This document shows, in pieces, positions 17,532-27,618 of a stretch of 64,000 nt of DNA. The notes beneath the pieces were generated by a model, which had not been told where the DNA came from, made no database searches, and saw only the letters and a list, made by a program, of their open reading frames with translations. Location of the stretch: NCBI RefSeq assembly GCF_018119395.1, contig NZ_JAGPWD010000024.1:26370-90369 (forward strand), written 5' to 3'. Within the stretch, counting starts at the first letter, position 1. The number at the start of each line of letters is the position of its first letter. A program made the translations under genes and the position numbers. Source of the stretch: Massilia sp. ZL223 (GTDB taxonomy: Bacteria; Pseudomonadota; Gammaproteobacteria; Burkholderiales; Burkholderiaceae_D).

Positions 17532-19849
17532 TGAAAACAACTACCCGTACCACCTTCGAGATCCCGGCCCTGCGCCGTCTTGCCGCCGGCGCCATGCTGT
17601 GCTGCTTCGCCGCGACCACGGCCGTGCCCCTGCCGGTCCTGGCCCAGGAAAGCGCGAACGCCGCCGCCTTGAGCTTCGTCAATGCCGACATCGAATCGGT
17701 GATCAAGGCGATCGGCCACTACACCGGCATGACCTTCATCATCGACCCGCGCGTCAAGGGCACGATCACCTTGCAGTCGGAAAAATCGCTGAGCAAGACC
17801 CAGGCCTTCGGCCTGCTGACCTCGGCGCTGCGCCTGCAGGGCTTCGCCGTGGTGACCAGCGGCGACGGCTACGCCAAGGTGGTGCCGGAAGCGGAAGCCA
17901 AGCTGCAATCCTCGCCGACCCAGGTCGGCGGCGTGCGCGCCAGCCGCGCCACCGGCGACCAGATCGCGACCCAGGTGTTCTACCTGAACTACGAATCGGC
18001 GGCCAACCTCACCGCCGTGCTGCGTCCCCTGATTTCGCCGAACAACTCGATCATGGCGAACCCGGGCAACAACACCCTGGTCGTCACCGACTACGCCGAC
18101 AACCTGCGCCGCCTGGCCAAGATCATCGCCGCGCTCGACGCGCCGGTGGCCGCCGACCTCGACGTCATCCCGATCCGCAACGCGATCGCCACCGACGTCG
18201 CCCAGCTGGTCACGCGCCTGATGGAACCGGCGGCGGGCGGCGATTCCGGCCGCGTCACCGTGCTGGCCGATCCGCGCACCAACTCGGTCGTGATCCGCGC
18301 CCCCTCGCAGGCGCGCGCCAACCTGGCCAAGAGCCTGATCGCGCGCCTCGACCAGTCGACTTCGTCGCAGGGCAATATCCACGTCGTCTACCTGAAGAAC
18401 GCCGACGCCAGCCGCGTCGCCCAGACCCTGCGCGCCGTGGTGTCGCAGGACGCCTCGGCGGTCCCGCAGCAGCAGCAGGGCACCTCGGGCGGCTCGATCC
18501 AGGCCGGCGGCCAGGGCGGCGCCGGCGGACTCGGCGGCCAGCAGGGACAGCAGGGCCAGCAGGCCGTGAGCGCGGTTGGCGGCGGCGGCAGCTATGGCCA
18601 GCAGGGCCAGCTCGGCGGCGGCGGGGGCGCCGGCGGCGGCACCGGTTCCGGCTTCATCCAGGCCGACGCCTCGACCAACAGCCTGATCATCACCGCGCCG
18701 GACGCGGTCTACCGCAACCTGCGCTCCGTCATCGACCAGCTCGACGTGCGCCGCGCCCAGGTCTATATCGAGGCGCTGGTGGTCGAGGTGAACTCGAACA
18801 AGGCCTCGGAGTTCGGCGTGCAGTGGGTGGGCGCCACCGGCGACAGCGACAGCAGGTACCGCGTGGGCGGCCTGCAGTCCTTCAACGGCGGCAACCCGAC
18901 CAACAACATCGTCAACCTGGCCGCAGCCGCCACCCAGGGACTGAGCGGCGACGCGGTGCCGACCCTGCCGGGCGGGCTGTCGATCGGCCTGTTCCGCCAG
19001 GTGGGCGGCCAACTCGGCCTGGGCGCCGTGGCGCGCGCCCTTGAAAGCGACGGCAACGCCAACATCTTGTCCACACCGAACATGATCACGCTGGACAACG
19101 AACTGGCGTCGATCAAGGTCGGCCAGAACGTGCCGATCATTACCGGCTCGTACGCGACCAACACCACCACCGGCGGCGGCAATCCGTTCCAGACCGTCGA
19201 CCGCAAGGACGTGGGCCTGCTGCTCAAGGTCCGTCCGCAGATTTCGGAAGGCGGTACGATCAAGATGGCGATCTACCACGAGAACTCGAGCGTGGACAAC
19301 TCGACCCGCAACCTGGCCTCGGGCCTGACCACCAACGTGCGCGCAATCGAAAGCAACGTGCTGGCCGACGACGGCCAGATCATCGTGCTGGGCGGCCTGA
19401 TCGAGGATACCGAGGGCGACGGCGAGGAAAAGGTGCGCGGCCTGGGCGACATCCCGGTGATCGGCAACCTGTTCAAGTACCGCACCCGCACCCGGGTCAA
19501 GACCAACCTGATGGTCTTCCTGCGCCCGGTCGTGGTGCGCAGCAAGGAAGCCTCGAACTCGCTCGCGATGGACCGCTACGAATACATGCGCGCAGCCGGC
19601 GCCGTCGGCCAGCCGGAAAGCTCGCCGCTGCTGCGCGAACTCGGCGCGCCGGTGCTGCCGCCCCTGACCAATGGCCAGCCGCCGAGCGGCGGCGGGCTGG
19701 CGGCGGTGCCGCCGGCCGGCCCCGCACCGGCCCCGTCGCAGGGCCCTGGCGCAGGCCAGGGCGGAACCGGACAGCCGGGCCAGGCTCCGGCCCAGCCGGC
19801 CGCGCCCGCGTCCCAGTTTCGCCCGGTGACGCCACCGAACGGGAAGTGA
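17531..19849 (+). CDS. gspD: type II secretion outer-membrane secretin GspD
   Basis: Forms the gated outer-membrane channel. 772 residues: signal peptide (cleaved near VLAQ, 36-39), N0 domain ([20 protein letters not shown]), N1-N3 domains, secretin core ([57 protein letters not shown]) and a Pro/Gly/Gln-rich tail. The third N domain carries an unusually long Gly/Gln-rich insertion at about 313-375. No pilotin-binding S-domain is evident, and no pilotin gene is seen. ATG at 17531 overlaps the gspN stop by one base. Confidence 0.96.
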   Translation: MKTTTRTTFEIPALRRLAAGAMLCCFAATTAVPLPVLAQESANAAALSFVNADIESVIKAIGHYTGMTFIIDPRVKGTITLQSEKSLSKTQAFGLLTSALRLQGFAVVTSGDGYAKVVPEAEAKLQSSPTQVGGVRASRATGDQIATQVFYLNYESAANLTAVLRPLISPNNSIMANPGNNTLVVTDYADNLRRLAKIIAALDAPVAADLDVIPIRNAIATDVAQLVTRLMEPAAGGDSGRVTVLADPRTNSVVIRAPSQARANLAKSLIARLDQSTSSQGNIHVVYLKNADASRVAQTLRAVVSQDASAVPQQQQGTSGGSIQAGGQGGAGGLGGQQGQQGQQAVSAVGGGGSYGQQGQLGGGGGAGGGTGSGFIQADASTNSLIITAPDAVYRNLRSVIDQLDVRRAQVYIEALVVEVNSNKASEFGVQWVGATGDSDSRYRVGGLQSFNGGNPTNNIVNLAAAATQGLSGDAVPTLPGGLSIGLFRQVGGQLGLGAVARALESDGNANILSTPNMITLDNELASIKVGQNVPIITGSYATNTTTGGGNPFQTVDRKDVGLLLKVRPQISEGGTIKMAIYHENSSVDNSTRNLASGLTTNVRAIESNVLADDGQIIVLGGLIEDTEGDGEEKVRGLGDIPVIGNLFKYRTRTRVKTNLMVFLRPVVVRSKEASNSLAMDRYEYMRAAGAVGQPESSPLLRELGAPVLPPLTNGQPPSGGGLAAVPPAGPAPAPSQGPGAGQGGTGQPGQAPAQPAAPASQFRPVTPPNGK

Positions 19850-19856
19850 CACCATC

Positions 19857-21278
19857 ATGAACAATCTGTTGCCTTACGCCTTCGCACGCGACCACGTCGT
19901 GCTGGCGCGCGGCGGCGACGAACCGGGGCAGAGCGTGGAAGTGCTGGTCTCCAGCGCCACCTCGCCCGCCGCGATCGCCGAAGTGTCGCGCCGTTTCGGG
20001 CGCATCACCCTGCGCCGCCTCGAGCGCGGCGAGCTCGACGACGCCATCGCCAGCGCCTATGCCGGCGCGGGCGGCGACGCCTCGCAAGTCGCCGACGAGT
20101 TCGACGCCGACCTCGACCTGACCAAGCTGCTGCAGGACGTGCCGGCCATCGAAGACCTGCTCGAATCCTCGGACGACGCGCCGGTGATCCGCATGATCAA
20201 TGCGCTGCTCACCCAGTCGCTGCGCGAAGGCGCCTCCGATATCCACATCGAGCCCTTCGAGCAGACCTCGGTGGTGCGCTTCCGCGTCGACGGCGCGCTG
20301 CGCGACATCGTGCGGCCCAAGAAGGCCATCCACGCGTCGCTGATCTCGCGTATCAAGATCATGTCGCAGCTCGACATCGCCGAGAAGCGCCTGCCGCAGG
20401 ACGGCCGCATCACCCTGCGGGTGGGCGGCAAGCCGGTCGACGTGCGCGTCTCGACCCTGCCGACCGGCCACGGCGAACGCGCCGTGCTGCGTCTGCTGGA
20501 CAAGGAAGCCGGGCGCCTCGACCTCGGCCACCTGGGCATGAGCCCGGACATGCTGCCGCAGTTCGACAGCCTGATCAACCAGCCGCACGGCATCGTGCTG
20601 GTCACCGGCCCGACCGGTTCCGGCAAGACCACCACCCTGTACGCGGCGCTGTCGCGCCTGAACGCGTCGACCACCAACATCATGACGGTGGAAGACCCGA
20701 TCGAATACGACCTCAACGGCATCGGCCAGACCCAGGTCAACGCCCGCATCGACATGACCTTCGCCAAGGCCCTGCGCGCCATCCTGCGCCAGGACCCGGA
20801 CGTGATCATGATCGGCGAGATCCGCGACCTGGAAACGGCGCAGATCGCGGTCCAGGCCTCGCTCACCGGCCACCTGGTGCTGGCGACCCTGCACACCAAC
20901 GACGCCGCAGCCGCCGTGACGCGCCTGCTGGACATGGGCATCGAGCCCTTCCTGCTGTCGTCCTCCCTGATCGGCGTGATGGCCCAGCGCCTGGTGCGCA
21001 AGCTGTGCTCGCAGTGCAAGACCTTCGATGGCCAGGCCTGGCACCCGGTCGGCTGCGAGCGCTGCGGCCACACCGGCTACCACGGCCGGGTCGGCGTGTA
21101 CGAGCTGCTCGAAACGACCGAGCAGATCCGCTCGCAGATCCACAACCAGGCTTCCGAAGCCGAGATCCGCAGCGCCGCGATCCAGAGCGGCATGCGCACC
21201 ATGCGCGAGGACGGCGAGCGCTGGATGGCGGACGGCACCACCACCCGCGCCGAGCTGCTGCGCGTGGTGAAGGACTAG
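19857..21278 (+). CDS. gspE: type II secretion ATPase GspE
   Basis: Cytoplasmic hexameric motor of the secretion platform. 473 residues. Walker A GPTGSGKT has K257; Asp box EDPIEYDL, Walker [12 protein letters not shown] and His box [12 protein letters not shown] follow in order. A GspE-type zinc module is formed by C384, C387, C400 and C403 (CSQC...CERC). The N-terminal N1E domain is short, typical of this lineage. It starts 7 bases after gspD and is followed by gspF after 10 bases. Confidence 0.96.
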   Translation: MNNLLPYAFARDHVVLARGGDEPGQSVEVLVSSATSPAAIAEVSRRFGRITLRRLERGELDDAIASAYAGAGGDASQVADEFDADLDLTKLLQDVPAIEDLLESSDDAPVIRMINALLTQSLREGASDIHIEPFEQTSVVRFRVDGALRDIVRPKKAIHASLISRIKIMSQLDIAEKRLPQDGRITLRVGGKPVDVRVSTLPTGHGERAVLRLLDKEAGRLDLGHLGMSPDMLPQFDSLINQPHGIVLVTGPTGSGKTTTLYAALSRLNASTTNIMTVEDPIEYDLNGIGQTQVNARIDMTFAKALRAILRQDPDVIMIGEIRDLETAQIAVQASLTGHLVLATLHTNDAAAAVTRLLDMGIEPFLLSSSLIGVMAQRLVRKLCSQCKTFDGQAWHPVGCERCGHTGYHGRVGVYELLETTEQIRSQIHNQASEAEIRSAAIQSGMRTMREDGERWMADGTTTRAELLRVVKD

Positions 21279-21288
21279 GGACCAAGCC

Positions 21289-22509
21289 ATGCCTGCTTTC
21301 CGTTACGAAGCCGTCGATCCGGGCGGCGCCACCCGCAAGGGCGTGGTCAACGCCGATAGCCCGCGCGCCGCGCGCGCCGACCTGCGCACCCAGGGCTTGA
21401 CGCCGCTGAGCGTGGAAGCGATCGCGGCCCAGGTCGACGAAAGCGGCGCCACCCGCTCGCGCGGTTTCGGCGAGCGCCTGTCGCAGGTCGAGTTGGCCTT
21501 GTTCACGCGCCAGCTGGCCAGCCTGCTGGAAGCCGGGCTGCCGCTGGAGCAGGCCTTCACGGCCCTGCTGGAGCAGTCCGAGCGTCCCTACATGCGCGAC
21601 CTGATCGCCTCGATCCGCGCCGAAGTGATGGGCGGCGCGGCCTTCTCGACGGCGCTGTCGCACCACCCGCGCGACTTCGCCGAGATCTACCGCGGCCTGG
21701 TGTCCTCGGGCGAACAGATCGGCCAGCTGTCGCGCGTGCTGTCGCGCCTGGCGGACTACATCGAGCGCCGCAACGCCCTGGTGCAGAAAGTGCGCCTGGC
21801 GTTCACCTACCCGGCGATCGTGACCGTGGTGGCCTTTGCGATCGTGATCTTCCTGCTCACCTACGTGGTGCCGCAAATCGTCTCGGTGTTCGCCAACACC
21901 AAGCAGAAGCTGCCCTTCCTGACCGTCATGATGCTGGCGATCTCGGACTTCGTGCGCGCCTACGGCATCTACGTCGCGATCCTGATCATCGGCGCCTTCT
22001 GGATGTGGCGGCGCGCGCTGCGCAATCCCGACCTCAAGCGGCGCTGGCATACCTGGCTGCTGAATGCGCCGATCTACGGCAAGTTCGAGCGCAGCCTGAA
22101 CACCGCGCGCTTCGCCAGCACCCTGGCGATCACCACCGGATCGGGCGTGCCGATCCTGCGCGCGCTCGACACCAGCCGCGACACCTTGTCCAATGTGGCG
22201 ATGCGCGAACTGGTGGAACAGGCGACCGCGAGCGTGCGCGAAGGCGTGAGCCTGGCGCGGGCGCTGTCGGTGCAGAAGCATTTCCCGCCGATGCTGGTGC
22301 ACATGATCCGCGCCGGCGAAGTCACCGGCGAACTCCCGGCCATGCTGGAGCGCGCCGCGAATTCCCAGCAGGCCGACCTCGAACGCCGCACGCTCACCAT
22401 CGCCGGCCTGCTCGAGCCCGTGCTGATCCTGGCGATGGGCCTGGTCGTGCTGCTGATCGTGCTCGCGGTCCTGATGCCGATCATTGAAATCAACCAGCTG
22501 GTGCGTTGA
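21289..22509 (+). CDS. gspF: type II secretion inner-membrane platform protein GspF
   Basis: Polytopic platform protein. 406 residues with duplicated GspF domains: the first includes LSQVELALFTRQLASLLEAGLPLEQAF, the second FASTLAITTGSGVPILRALD. TM helices lie at about 175-195, 220-240 and 378-400. ATG at 21289 follows GGACCAAGCC. Contains the characteristic RAGEVTGELPAMLERAA segment. Confidence 0.96.
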   Translation: MPAFRYEAVDPGGATRKGVVNADSPRAARADLRTQGLTPLSVEAIAAQVDESGATRSRGFGERLSQVELALFTRQLASLLEAGLPLEQAFTALLEQSERPYMRDLIASIRAEVMGGAAFSTALSHHPRDFAEIYRGLVSSGEQIGQLSRVLSRLADYIERRNALVQKVRLAFTYPAIVTVVAFAIVIFLLTYVVPQIVSVFANTKQKLPFLTVMMLAISDFVRAYGIYVAILIIGAFWMWRRALRNPDLKRRWHTWLLNAPIYGKFERSLNTARFASTLAITTGSGVPILRALDTSRDTLSNVAMRELVEQATASVREGVSLARALSVQKHFPPMLVHMIRAGEVTGELPAMLERAANSQQADLERRTLTIAGLLEPVLILAMGLVVLLIVLAVLMPIIEINQLVR

Positions 22510-22522
22510 AGCGAAGGACACC

Positions 22523-23257
22523 ATGAACAAGCGTTTGCCCCTTCTTCTCAGCCTGCTCGCCCTGATCCTGCTGGCGGCCTCGATCGCCTACTGGGTGCTG
22601 CAGCTGTACAAGCCCGAGCAGCGGCCGCTGGCCGCGGCCCCGGTCACGGCCCAGGCCGAACCAGGCCCGGACGCCGCCGCGACCCTGTTCGGCGGCCAGC
22701 CCTCGGTGGCGGCCATCTCGAATTTCCAGCTGACCGGCGTGGTATCGGCCGGTCCCAACAGCGCGGTCATCATCGTGGCCGACGGCGCGCCGCCGGTGGC
22801 GGTGCGCATCGGCCGCGAAATCGCGCCGGGCGTGGTGGTGCAGGAAGTGCATGCCAAGTACGTGATGCTGTCCGAGGGCGGCGTCATGAAGCGCGTGGAA
22901 CTGGCGACCGACACCAGGCCGGCCGGCGGCGGCTCCGCGCCGCCACCGCCGCCTGTGCAGATGCCTGTGGCCGCCGCACCGGCGCCCGGTATCGAGCCGC
23001 AGACCGCGCCGGGCGTGGTCAGCGCCCCGCCGGCCATGCAGGCTGCACCGACGCCGGAGAATTACGCACGCGGCGCGGCGCCAGGGCAAGGCGTGGCGCA
23101 GCCGAATCAGGAGCCCCAGCCGGACCTGGGGGCGGCCCAGGGGCCGGATGCCGACCCGGGCGCGATACCGCCGCCGCCGCCGCCGAACCAGGTGCAGATG
23201 GCGCCGCCTACGCGGTCGGTCAATAGCCCGGTGGGGCAGAATTCGACGACGCAGTAA
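22523..23257 (+). CDS. gspC: type II secretion protein GspC-like, without PDZ domain
   Basis: 244 residues from the ATG at 22523 (GCGAAGGACACC upstream). One N-terminal TM helix (5-25), then an HR-like domain at about 50-130 (FGGQPSVAAISNFQLTGVVSAGP...AVIIVADGAPPVAVRIG...VMLSEGGVMKRVEL) that in GspC contacts the N0 domain of GspD. The C-terminal 110 residues are Pro/Ala/Gln-rich and disordered; no PDZ or coiled coil is seen. GspC is usually the first gene of such clusters; here it is the last. Confidence 0.85.
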   Translation: MNKRLPLLLSLLALILLAASIAYWVLQLYKPEQRPLAAAPVTAQAEPGPDAAATLFGGQPSVAAISNFQLTGVVSAGPNSAVIIVADGAPPVAVRIGREIAPGVVVQEVHAKYVMLSEGGVMKRVELATDTRPAGGGSAPPPPPVQMPVAAAPAPGIEPQTAPGVVSAPPAMQAAPTPENYARGAAPGQGVAQPNQEPQPDLGAAQGPDADPGAIPPPPPPNQVQMAPPTRSVNSPVGQNSTTQ

Positions 23258-23347
23258 TGGTAGGAGCGCTGCAAGCAGGCAAGACGTAAGATGTTTGTCA
23301 GGGCGCTTGAGCTGCGTGAGTCCTTTTCTATGCCCGCACACTATGCG

Positions 23348-23377
23348 CCGTCGTTCCGGCCTTCGCCGGAACGACGG
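23348..23377. repeat. single REP-like palindrome, family 1
   Basis: A perfect 13-bp stem, CCGTCGTTCCGGC and GCCGGAACGACGG, with the 4-base loop CTTC. It is the core of the 4196-4304 family without its CTTGGG flank or partner copy. It sits between the convergent gspC and XRE-regulator genes and may end both transcripts, though no T run is adjacent. Confidence 0.8.
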
Positions 23378-23417
23378 TTTACGGCTAACGATGTAACTGG
23401 CTGGCGAGCACGAATCC

Positions 23418-24149
23418 TTATCGTCTTAATGCTGTAAACGCCGCCAATTCCCACGACCTGAACCCCACCAGCAGCGTAAACCCATCCCGCTCCTCCTGCG
23501 GCAGCCTGCGGTCGTTCTTGTGCAGCCTCGCCAGTTCCCCGGCCAGCTGCCCGATCTTCTGGGCGATCTCCTGTGCACTCGCGCTCGACAGCCGCGCCGG
23601 CAGGCACAGCAAGGTCTCGCCCGCGCCGTCGAAGCCGCCCGAAAAATAATCCGCCACGACATGCTCGCGGAAATAACGCTGCACCGGCCCGTCCGGCAGC
23701 CAGCGGAAGGCATTCGACACCCTGAGCGTGTAGCGGTTGAGCGGCTTCAATTCGATCACGCCCAGCCGGTCGAGTTCCGCGAGCAGCTTGATGCATTCCG
23801 GTTCGGTCAAGCGGTAGGTCTCGACGATCTGTTCCAGGCTCCAGTGGCCGAGGCAGCAGATCGCCACCAGCAGCAGGCGCGGATTGGCCACCAGCGAGGT
23901 TTCCTGCGGCAGGGTCAGCGCATCGGACTGCGGCCGTGCTTCCAGTGCGCCGCGCAGCACGTCCTCCATGGCGATGCCGGTGGCCTGGCAGATCTGCGCC
24001 AGGCGCGACAAGGCCATGTCCTTCTGCCCGAACATGCGCTTGACGCTCGATTCGCTCACGCCGATCCGCTCGGCCAGCGTCTTGTAGGTGATGCCCGCCG
24101 CGCGCAGCTGGGCGCGCAGGACGTCGAGGACCAGGTCGGGGGAGCTCAT
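23418..24149 (-). CDS. XRE-type helix-turn-helix regulator with C-terminal extension
   Basis: 243 residues from the ATG at 24147-24149; the open frame continues upstream without homology. Residues 8-65 form a Cro/CI-type HTH (YKTLAERIGVSESSVKRMFGQKDMALSRLAQICQ pattern). The long C-terminal region (90-243) is helical and includes a winged-helix-like LTEPECIKLLAELDRLGVIELKP segment; it resembles other single-gene XRE regulators but no named ligand domain is evident. No obvious Shine-Dalgarno. Convergent with the T2SS cluster; target unknown. Confidence 0.8.
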   Translation of the reverse strand: MSSPDLVLDVLRAQLRAAGITYKTLAERIGVSESSVKRMFGQKDMALSRLAQICQATGIAMEDVLRGALEARPQSDALTLPQETSLVANPRLLLVAICCLGHWSLEQIVETYRLTEPECIKLLAELDRLGVIELKPLNRYTLRVSNAFRWLPDGPVQRYFREHVVADYFSGGFDGAGETLLCLPARLSSASAQEIAQKIGQLAGELARLHKNDRRLPQEERDGFTLLVGFRSWELAAFTALRR

Positions 24150-24259
24150 GGAAGAAGGTGATGGTTGCTCATGCGCCGACTGTACAGGCGAAGCGTGCCG
24201 CGGGCAAGACGCCGCCGGAGCTGGCTGCCGGCTTGCGCTAAGATGCGGGCTCCGCCGCC

Positions 24260-24820
24260 ATGAACGCTGCCATGCATCCCCGTCGCTGCCGTACCCTGTC
24301 CCTGTTGATTCCGATGGCGCTCGTCTTGCTGGCCGCCCACCTGCTGCCGGCGGACGCGATCGGCCGTTTCCCCTTCCTGGGACGGATCGCCGGCAGTGTC
24401 GGCGCCTGGTTTCCCTACATGGGCGAATACGCAGCCGCGTCGGCATGGCCCCAGCTGAGCTACGCGATGCTGGCCCTGTCCCTGCCGCTGTCCCTGCCTG
24501 CCGGGCTGTCCTATGCCTACTGGCACCTGCAGGTCGCCGATCTCGATCGCGGCCGCACATCCTTCAACTTCCTGGCATGGGGCTGGACCGCGCTGCTGTT
24601 CATGGCTTTTCCCCTGGTGCTGCCGGGACCGGACTTCGAGGGACGCAGCGCCCTGGGCGACTGGATGTTCACGCAGACGCGCACGGGGCTGGGTATCTTG
24701 TGCTGCATGCTGGTCGCGGTGGAAGCCCTGCTGGTGATGGTCTTGCTGGGCTGGTGGCGCGCGCTGCGCACCCGCCATCAGGTCCGGACCGGGCGTCCGC
24801 GCAATGCCGGGGGTGAATAG
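24260..24820 (+). CDS. uncharacterised four-helix membrane protein
   Basis: 186 residues, not recognised. Predicted TM helices lie at about 13-29 (LLIPMALVLLAAHLLP), 66-86 (AMLALSLPLSLPAGLSYAYW), 104-122 and 147-168, with a basic C-terminus. ATG at 24260 is used; a second ATG at 24272 is possible. It is divergent from the XRE regulator with 110 bases between them, so the regulator could act on it, but no operator was identified. Codon pattern matches its neighbours. Confidence 0.65.
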   Translation: MNAAMHPRRCRTLSLLIPMALVLLAAHLLPADAIGRFPFLGRIAGSVGAWFPYMGEYAAASAWPQLSYAMLALSLPLSLPAGLSYAYWHLQVADLDRGRTSFNFLAWGWTALLFMAFPLVLPGPDFEGRSALGDWMFTQTRTGLGILCCMLVAVEALLVMVLLGWWRALRTRHQVRTGRPRNAGGE

Positions 24821-24835
24821 GCCGGCGGCCGGCCC

Positions 24836-24863
24836 AAAAAAAGCGGGCACACGTGGCGCCCGC
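24836..24863 (-). terminator. intrinsic terminator of the hslVU transcript
   Basis: On the minus strand, GCGGGC, a 9-base loop, GCCCGC and then seven T residues. It lies 33 bases after the stop of the small basic-protein gene and closes the hslV-hslU-small gene transcript. Confidence 0.85.
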
Positions 24864-24896
24864 AAGAGGAGACTCGGTTGTGCCGCAGGACGCTGC

Positions 24897-25100
24897 TTAT
24901 TCGTCCTCGTCCGCGACCAGTTTGACTTTCTTGAGGGCCCGCTTGGCCTCCTGCCGCTCGCTCGAGAGCGGCTTGGCGTGCGGTCCGGCCGCACGCGCCT
25001 TGGCCAGGGCCGCGATCGGATTGCGCGGCTTGCCGAAGTTCTGCGAGGGTTCGACCCGCAGGCGCATCTTTTGCCGGGTCGCCAGTGCCTTGTTCGCCAT
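24897..25100 (-). CDS. small basic protein downstream of hslU
   Basis: 67 residues, rich in Lys, Arg and Ala with an acidic tail (VADEDE), no Cys, no membrane segment. A very strong ribosome site, TAGGAGG, lies seven bases before the ATG at 25098-25100, and the gene fits between hslU (17 bases upstream) and an intrinsic terminator, which supports it as real. I do not recognise the family. It could be a nucleic-acid-binding or ribosome-associated peptide; that is a guess from composition. Confidence 0.7.
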   Translation of the reverse strand: MANKALATRQKMRLRVEPSQNFGKPRNPIAALAKARAAGPHAKPLSSERQEAKRALKKVKLVADEDE

Positions 25101-25117
25101 GCGGGCCTCCTAAGGGA

Positions 25118-26467
25118 TTACAACACGTAGCGCGACAGGTCTTCGTTAACCGCGAGCTTGTCGAGCCGTTCGTTGACGTAGGCCGCATCGATGCGCACCA
25201 CCTGGTCTTTCTCAAGGCCGGCGCTGAACGAGATTTCTTCGAGCAGCTTTTCCATCACCGTGTACAGGCGGCGCGCGCCGATGTTCTCGGTGCGCTCGTT
25301 GACCGAGAACGCGATCTCGGCCAGGCGGTGGATGCCTTCGTCCAGGAACTCGACCTTCACGCCCTCGGTCGCCAGCAGGGCTTCGTACTGCTTGGTCAGG
25401 CTGGCGTCGGTCGAGGTCAGGATGCTCTTGAAGTCCTCGATCGACAGCGACTCCAGCTCGACGCGGATCGGGAAGCGGCCCTGCAGCTCCGGAATCAGGT
25501 CCGAGGGCTTGGACAGGTGGAAGGCGCCCGAAGCGATGAACAGGATGTGGTCGGTGCGGATCATGCCGTACTTGGTGTTCACCGTGGTGCCCTCGACCAG
25601 CGGCAGCAGGTCGCGCTGCACGCCGGCGCGCGAGACGTCGGCGCCGCCGTGCTCGGAACGGGTGGCGATCTTGTCGATCTCGTCCAGGAACACGATGCCG
25701 TTCTGCTCGACGTTGGCGATCGCCTTCTGCTTCAGCTCGTCCTCGTTGACCAGCTTGGCGGCTTCCTCCTCGACCAGCAGCTTCATCGCTTCCTTGATCT
25801 TCATCTTGCGCGCCTTCTTGCGCGCGTTGCCGACGCCGGCGAACATCGACTTGATCTGCTCGGTCATTTCTTCCATGCCGGGCGGCGCCATGATTTCCAT
25901 CTGCGGCATGGCGTCGGCCACTTCGATCTCGATCTCGCGGTCGTCCAGCGAACCTTCGCGCAGGCGCTTGCGGAAGGTCTGGCGGGTGGCGTCGCCTTCC
26001 TTGCTGTCGTCGGTGTGGTTGACGTTGAAGCCGAAGTCGCGCGCCGGCGGCACCAGGATGTCGATGATGCGGTCTTCGGCCGCGTCCTCGGCGCGCTGGC
26101 GCACCTTTTTCTGCTCGCTGGCGCGGGTCTGCTTGACGCCGATGTCGATCAGGTCGCGGATGATGGTGTCGACGTCGCGGCCGACGTAGCCGACCTCGGT
26201 GAACTTGGTCGCCTCGATCTTGATGAAGGGCGCGTCGGCCAGCTTGGCCAGGCGGCGCGCGATCTCGGTCTTGCCGACGCCGGTCGGGCCGATCATGAGG
26301 ATGTTCTTCGGCGTGATCTCGTGGCGCAGCGGTTCCTCGACCTGCTGGCGGCGCCAGCGGTTGCGCAGTGCGATCGCGACCGCGCGCTTGGCCTTGCCCT
26401 GGCCGACCACATGCTTGTCCAGTTCGGAGACGATTTCGGGTGGGGTCATGTTCATGGTGGCGGCCAT
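25118..26467 (-). CDS. hslU: ATP-dependent protease ATPase subunit HslU
   Basis: AAA+ unfoldase of the HslUV (ClpQY) protease. 449 residues from the ATG at 26465-26467, two bases after hslV; ATGs at 26455 and 26449 are in frame and equally plausible. Walker A is GPTGVGKTE, the pore loop region is [13 protein letters not shown] (GYVG), then the variable I domain, Walker [12 protein letters not shown], sensor GRFPIRVEL and the [19 protein letters not shown] sensor-2 end. The C-terminus SRYVL matches the HslV-activating tail. Confidence 0.97.
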   Translation of the reverse strand: MAATMNMTPPEIVSELDKHVVGQGKAKRAVAIALRNRWRRQQVEEPLRHEITPKNILMIGPTGVGKTEIARRLAKLADAPFIKIEATKFTEVGYVGRDVDTIIRDLIDIGVKQTRASEQKKVRQRAEDAAEDRIIDILVPPARDFGFNVNHTDDSKEGDATRQTFRKRLREGSLDDREIEIEVADAMPQMEIMAPPGMEEMTEQIKSMFAGVGNARKKARKMKIKEAMKLLVEEEAAKLVNEDELKQKAIANVEQNGIVFLDEIDKIATRSEHGGADVSRAGVQRDLLPLVEGTTVNTKYGMIRTDHILFIASGAFHLSKPSDLIPELQGRFPIRVELESLSIEDFKSILTSTDASLTKQYEALLATEGVKVEFLDEGIHRLAEIAFSVNERTENIGARRLYTVMEKLLEEISFSAGLEKDQVVRIDAAYVNERLDKLAVNEDLSRYVL

Positions 26468-26469
26468 TC

Positions 26470-27006
26470 TCAATCCAGGGTTTCGATGATGTGGGACAGG
26501 TTCGTATAGATGCACAGTTCGCCCGCGATGGTCAGGGCTTTCTTGACCACTTCGGCGGGCGGCAGGTCGGTGTTCTCGTACAGGGCCTTGGCCGCGGACT
26601 GGGCGTACACGCCGCCCGAGCCGATCGCGCCGATGCCGTCTTCCGGCTCCAGCACGTCGCCGTTGCCGGTGATGATCAGGGTCGACTCCTTGTCGGCCAC
26701 CAGCAGCATCGCTTCCAGGCGGCGCAGCACGCGGTCGGTGCGCCAGTCCTTGGCCAGTTCGACCGAGGCGCGCAGCAGATTGCCCTGGTGTTTCTCGAGC
26801 TTGGCTTCGAAGCGGTCGAGCAGGGTGAAGGCATCGGCGGTGCCGCCGGCGAAGCCGCACAGGACCTTGCCCTGGTACAGCTTGCGTACCTTGCGGGCCG
26901 AGCCCTTCATGACGACGTTGCCGAGCGTGACCTGGCCATCGCCGCCCAGCGCGACCTGGCTGCCGCGCCTGACACTGACGATGGTGGTGCCGTGAAATTG
27001 TTCCAT
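26470..27006 (-). CDS. hslV: ATP-dependent protease peptidase subunit HslV
   Basis: Threonine peptidase of HslUV. 178 residues. The nucleophile is T7 in [15 protein letters not shown], after a six-residue propeptide ending in Gly, the form usual in betaproteobacteria; E. coli HslV has only the initiator Met before it. GDGQVTLG and the K of NVVMKG complete the active site. First gene of the leftward hslVU operon; the region upstream is shared with divergent hipBA. Confidence 0.97.
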   Translation of the reverse strand: MEQFHGTTIVSVRRGSQVALGGDGQVTLGNVVMKGSARKVRKLYQGKVLCGFAGGTADAFTLLDRFEAKLEKHQGNLLRASVELAKDWRTDRVLRRLEAMLLVADKESTLIITGNGDVLEPEDGIGAIGSGGVYAQSAAKALYENTDLPPAEVVKKALTIAGELCIYTNLSHIIETLD

Positions 27007-27163
27007 GTTTGACCTCGTGGTTGTCTAGCAAGCCGCAGGTGGGGGCCGTGCATTGAATTGCAAGATGAGCTCGACATTAATCTCGCGAACCTGTTTGGAA
27101 CGCTGGTTTCGGCATTGCCGGAAGACGCACCTGGGCGTCTGCACGACACTGATCTTAAATGAG

Positions 27164-27269
27164 CTATAGAAGATACATTATAAATGATAAAGTATCCTCT
27201 ATAGACCATTGAATGTTATCTTGAGATTCATAGAGAATACCTTATTTGCTATAATGCCTTATCTATGAA
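27164..27269 (+). promoter_or_regulatory. hipBA promoter with two inverted-repeat operators
   Basis: An AT-rich patch in GC-rich surroundings. Operator 1: CTATAGAAGATAC (27164-27176) and GTATCCTCTATAG (27192-27204), inverted with 12 of 13 matches and a 15-base spacer. Operator 2: TTCATAGA (27227-27234) and TCTATGAA (27262-27269), perfect 8-bp arms. A TATAAT at 27250-27255 with TTCATA 17 bases before it lies inside operator 2, so HipB binding there would block the promoter. Half-sites share ATAGA(G)-ATAC. HipB autoregulation is known for the family; the site assignment is inference. Confidence 0.65.
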
Positions 27270-27282
27270 CGCGTGAAATCCT

Positions 27283-27618
27283 ATGCCAAAGCGTATTCTG
27301 ACTGCTGAAATGTGGCCTACCCTGGTGCAGGAACGCCTTGCCATGTGGGGAAAGTGCATCCATGCGCAACGCTTGCAGCAACGCATTACAGCCGCCGACC
27401 TCTGCACGCGTCTGGGCGTGTCGAGGACAACGCTGCGCCGCCTGGAGCAGGGCGACCCGAGCGCGGGTGTGGGCGCCTACCTGAGCGCTCTGCTGACCCT
27501 GGGTGTGGCCGACCAGGCGATTCCGCCCCTGGTCCCGGAGCTGTGGCAGCGCAGCCAGGGACAGCGCGTCAAGCTGAGCAAGCACGAAAAGGGCGAGGAC
27601 GATGCAGAGTATTTCTAA
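27283..27618 (+). CDS. hipB: HipB-like XRE antitoxin/repressor
   Basis: 111-residue DNA-binding antitoxin partner of HipA. HTH at about 33-65 (ITAADLCTRLGVSRTTLRRLEQGDPSAGVG), then a short linker and a charged C-terminal tail (KLSKHEKGEDD) that could mediate HipA contact. Its last 17 bases overlap the hipA start, the usual toxin-antitoxin coupling. Two palindromes stand directly upstream. Confidence 0.87.
   Translation: MPKRILTAEMWPTLVQERLAMWGKCIHAQRLQQRITAADLCTRLGVSRTTLRRLEQGDPSAGVGAYLSALLTLGVADQAIPPLVPELWQRSQGQRVKLSKHEKGEDDAEYF

Noticed and set aside
17441..19864. 807-residue leftward open frame opposite gspD
   Set aside because: Shadow of a clear secretin gene; no domains.
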